A DNA stretch of 50,238 nt from an uncultured Prevotellaceae bacterium. Its GTDB lineage: Bacteria > Bacteroidota > Bacteroidia > Bacteroidales > Bacteroidaceae. Shown in pieces: positions 50,146 to 50,238 of this stretch. The stretch lies in the NCBI GenBank assembly GCA_902780025.1, contig CACZDV010000021.1, positions 1 through 50,238 on the forward strand, in the 5' to 3' direction. The notes beneath the pieces were generated by a model that ran no database searches, was not told where the DNA came from, and saw only the letters and a program-made list of their open reading frames with translations. The translations under genes were made by a program, and so were the position numbers. The stretch's first letter is position 1. Every line of letters starts with the position of its first letter.

Positions 50146-50238
50146 ATGGCAAGAGACATTATTACCATGCTGGTGAATCTGCGCAAGTGCGAGATTTCCA
50201 CCTCCAAGAACTACGGTGCCTACTTCTACGAGGTAGAG
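50146..50238 (+). CDS. HU-like DNA-binding protein (partial, cut by window end)
   Basis: Only the first 31 residues are inside the window: MARDIITMLVNLRKCEIS, then TSKNYGAYFYEVE. The start resembles that of the small HU-family (HU-HIG-like) proteins frequent in Prevotella and Bacteroides, which is why I name it so, but the domain itself lies outside the window. ATG is preceded by an A-rich stretch as is usual for Bacteroidetes starts. Confidence 0.5.
   Translation, partial: MARDIITMLVNLRKCEISTSKNYGAYFYEVE

Overview
The window is chromosomal DNA of a Bacteroidales bacterium, most likely Prevotella or a close relative. Supporting signs are promoters of the Bacteroidetes type (TTG, 19-21 bp, TAnnTTTG) at many gene starts, a hybrid two-component sensor/regulator of the glycan-utilisation type, many secreted glycoside hydrolases with Sec signals, menaquinone synthesis, and Bacteroidetes-specific families (DUF4450, a small HU-like protein at the right edge).

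Left edge (1-1100): the end of an integrated mobile element. It holds two small cargo genes, one with a T5orf172/GIY-YIG-like domain, and then only the 3' half of a tRNA-Arg gene, which looks like the attachment site. 1.1-12.9 kb: a patatin-like lipase, a secreted DUF4450 protein, a candidate small RNA, galE, a GH115 alpha-glucuronidase and a hybrid two-component regulator. 12.8-19.2 kb: a complete leucine operon on the minus strand (leader peptide, leuA, leuC, leuD, a citramalate-synthase-like gene, leuB), controlled by a readable attenuator; the regulator gene follows leuB directly. 19.4-24.9 kb: a DUF5715-like protein on the minus strand and, divergently, phoH, purC, menG, aroE, purM. 24.9-33.8 kb: a minus-strand operon for a uronic-acid-rich plant glycan (GH2 beta-glucuronidase, GH28-GH43 fusion, second GH2) that continues into a VTC-domain protein and a DUF4956 membrane protein. 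33.9-38.4 kb: a minus-strand operon of a small AraC-type regulator, dipeptidyl peptidase III, a HEAT-like protein and a Na+/alanine symporter. 38.5-47.3 kb: plus-strand recQ, purU, hisH-hisA-hisF-hisIE, ftsE, lysC, lysA. 47.3-49.3 kb: minus-strand rarA followed by a TRIC-type channel gene. 49.3-50.1 kb: 836 bp without genes, rich in palindromes and a candidate structured RNA, then the start of an HU-like gene.

The most unusual signals lie outside the coding regions. (1) Two arrays, 30 kb apart, each hold three copies of a 15-bp dyad (consensus TTTAGTCCGACCAAA) with the same 8-bp and 7-bp spacers. (2) Several spacers between co-directional genes consist of short tandem repeats, most of them combining a stop codon with a Shine-Dalgarno-like core, up to 13 heptamers before the channel gene. 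(3) A 72-bp palindromic element sits exactly in frame inside leuC. (4) A 40-bp perfect AT palindrome is nested inside inverted GTTACGC repeats near the right end. No complete undescribed enzyme or defence system is evident; the glycan genes lack a SusC/SusD pair in this window.
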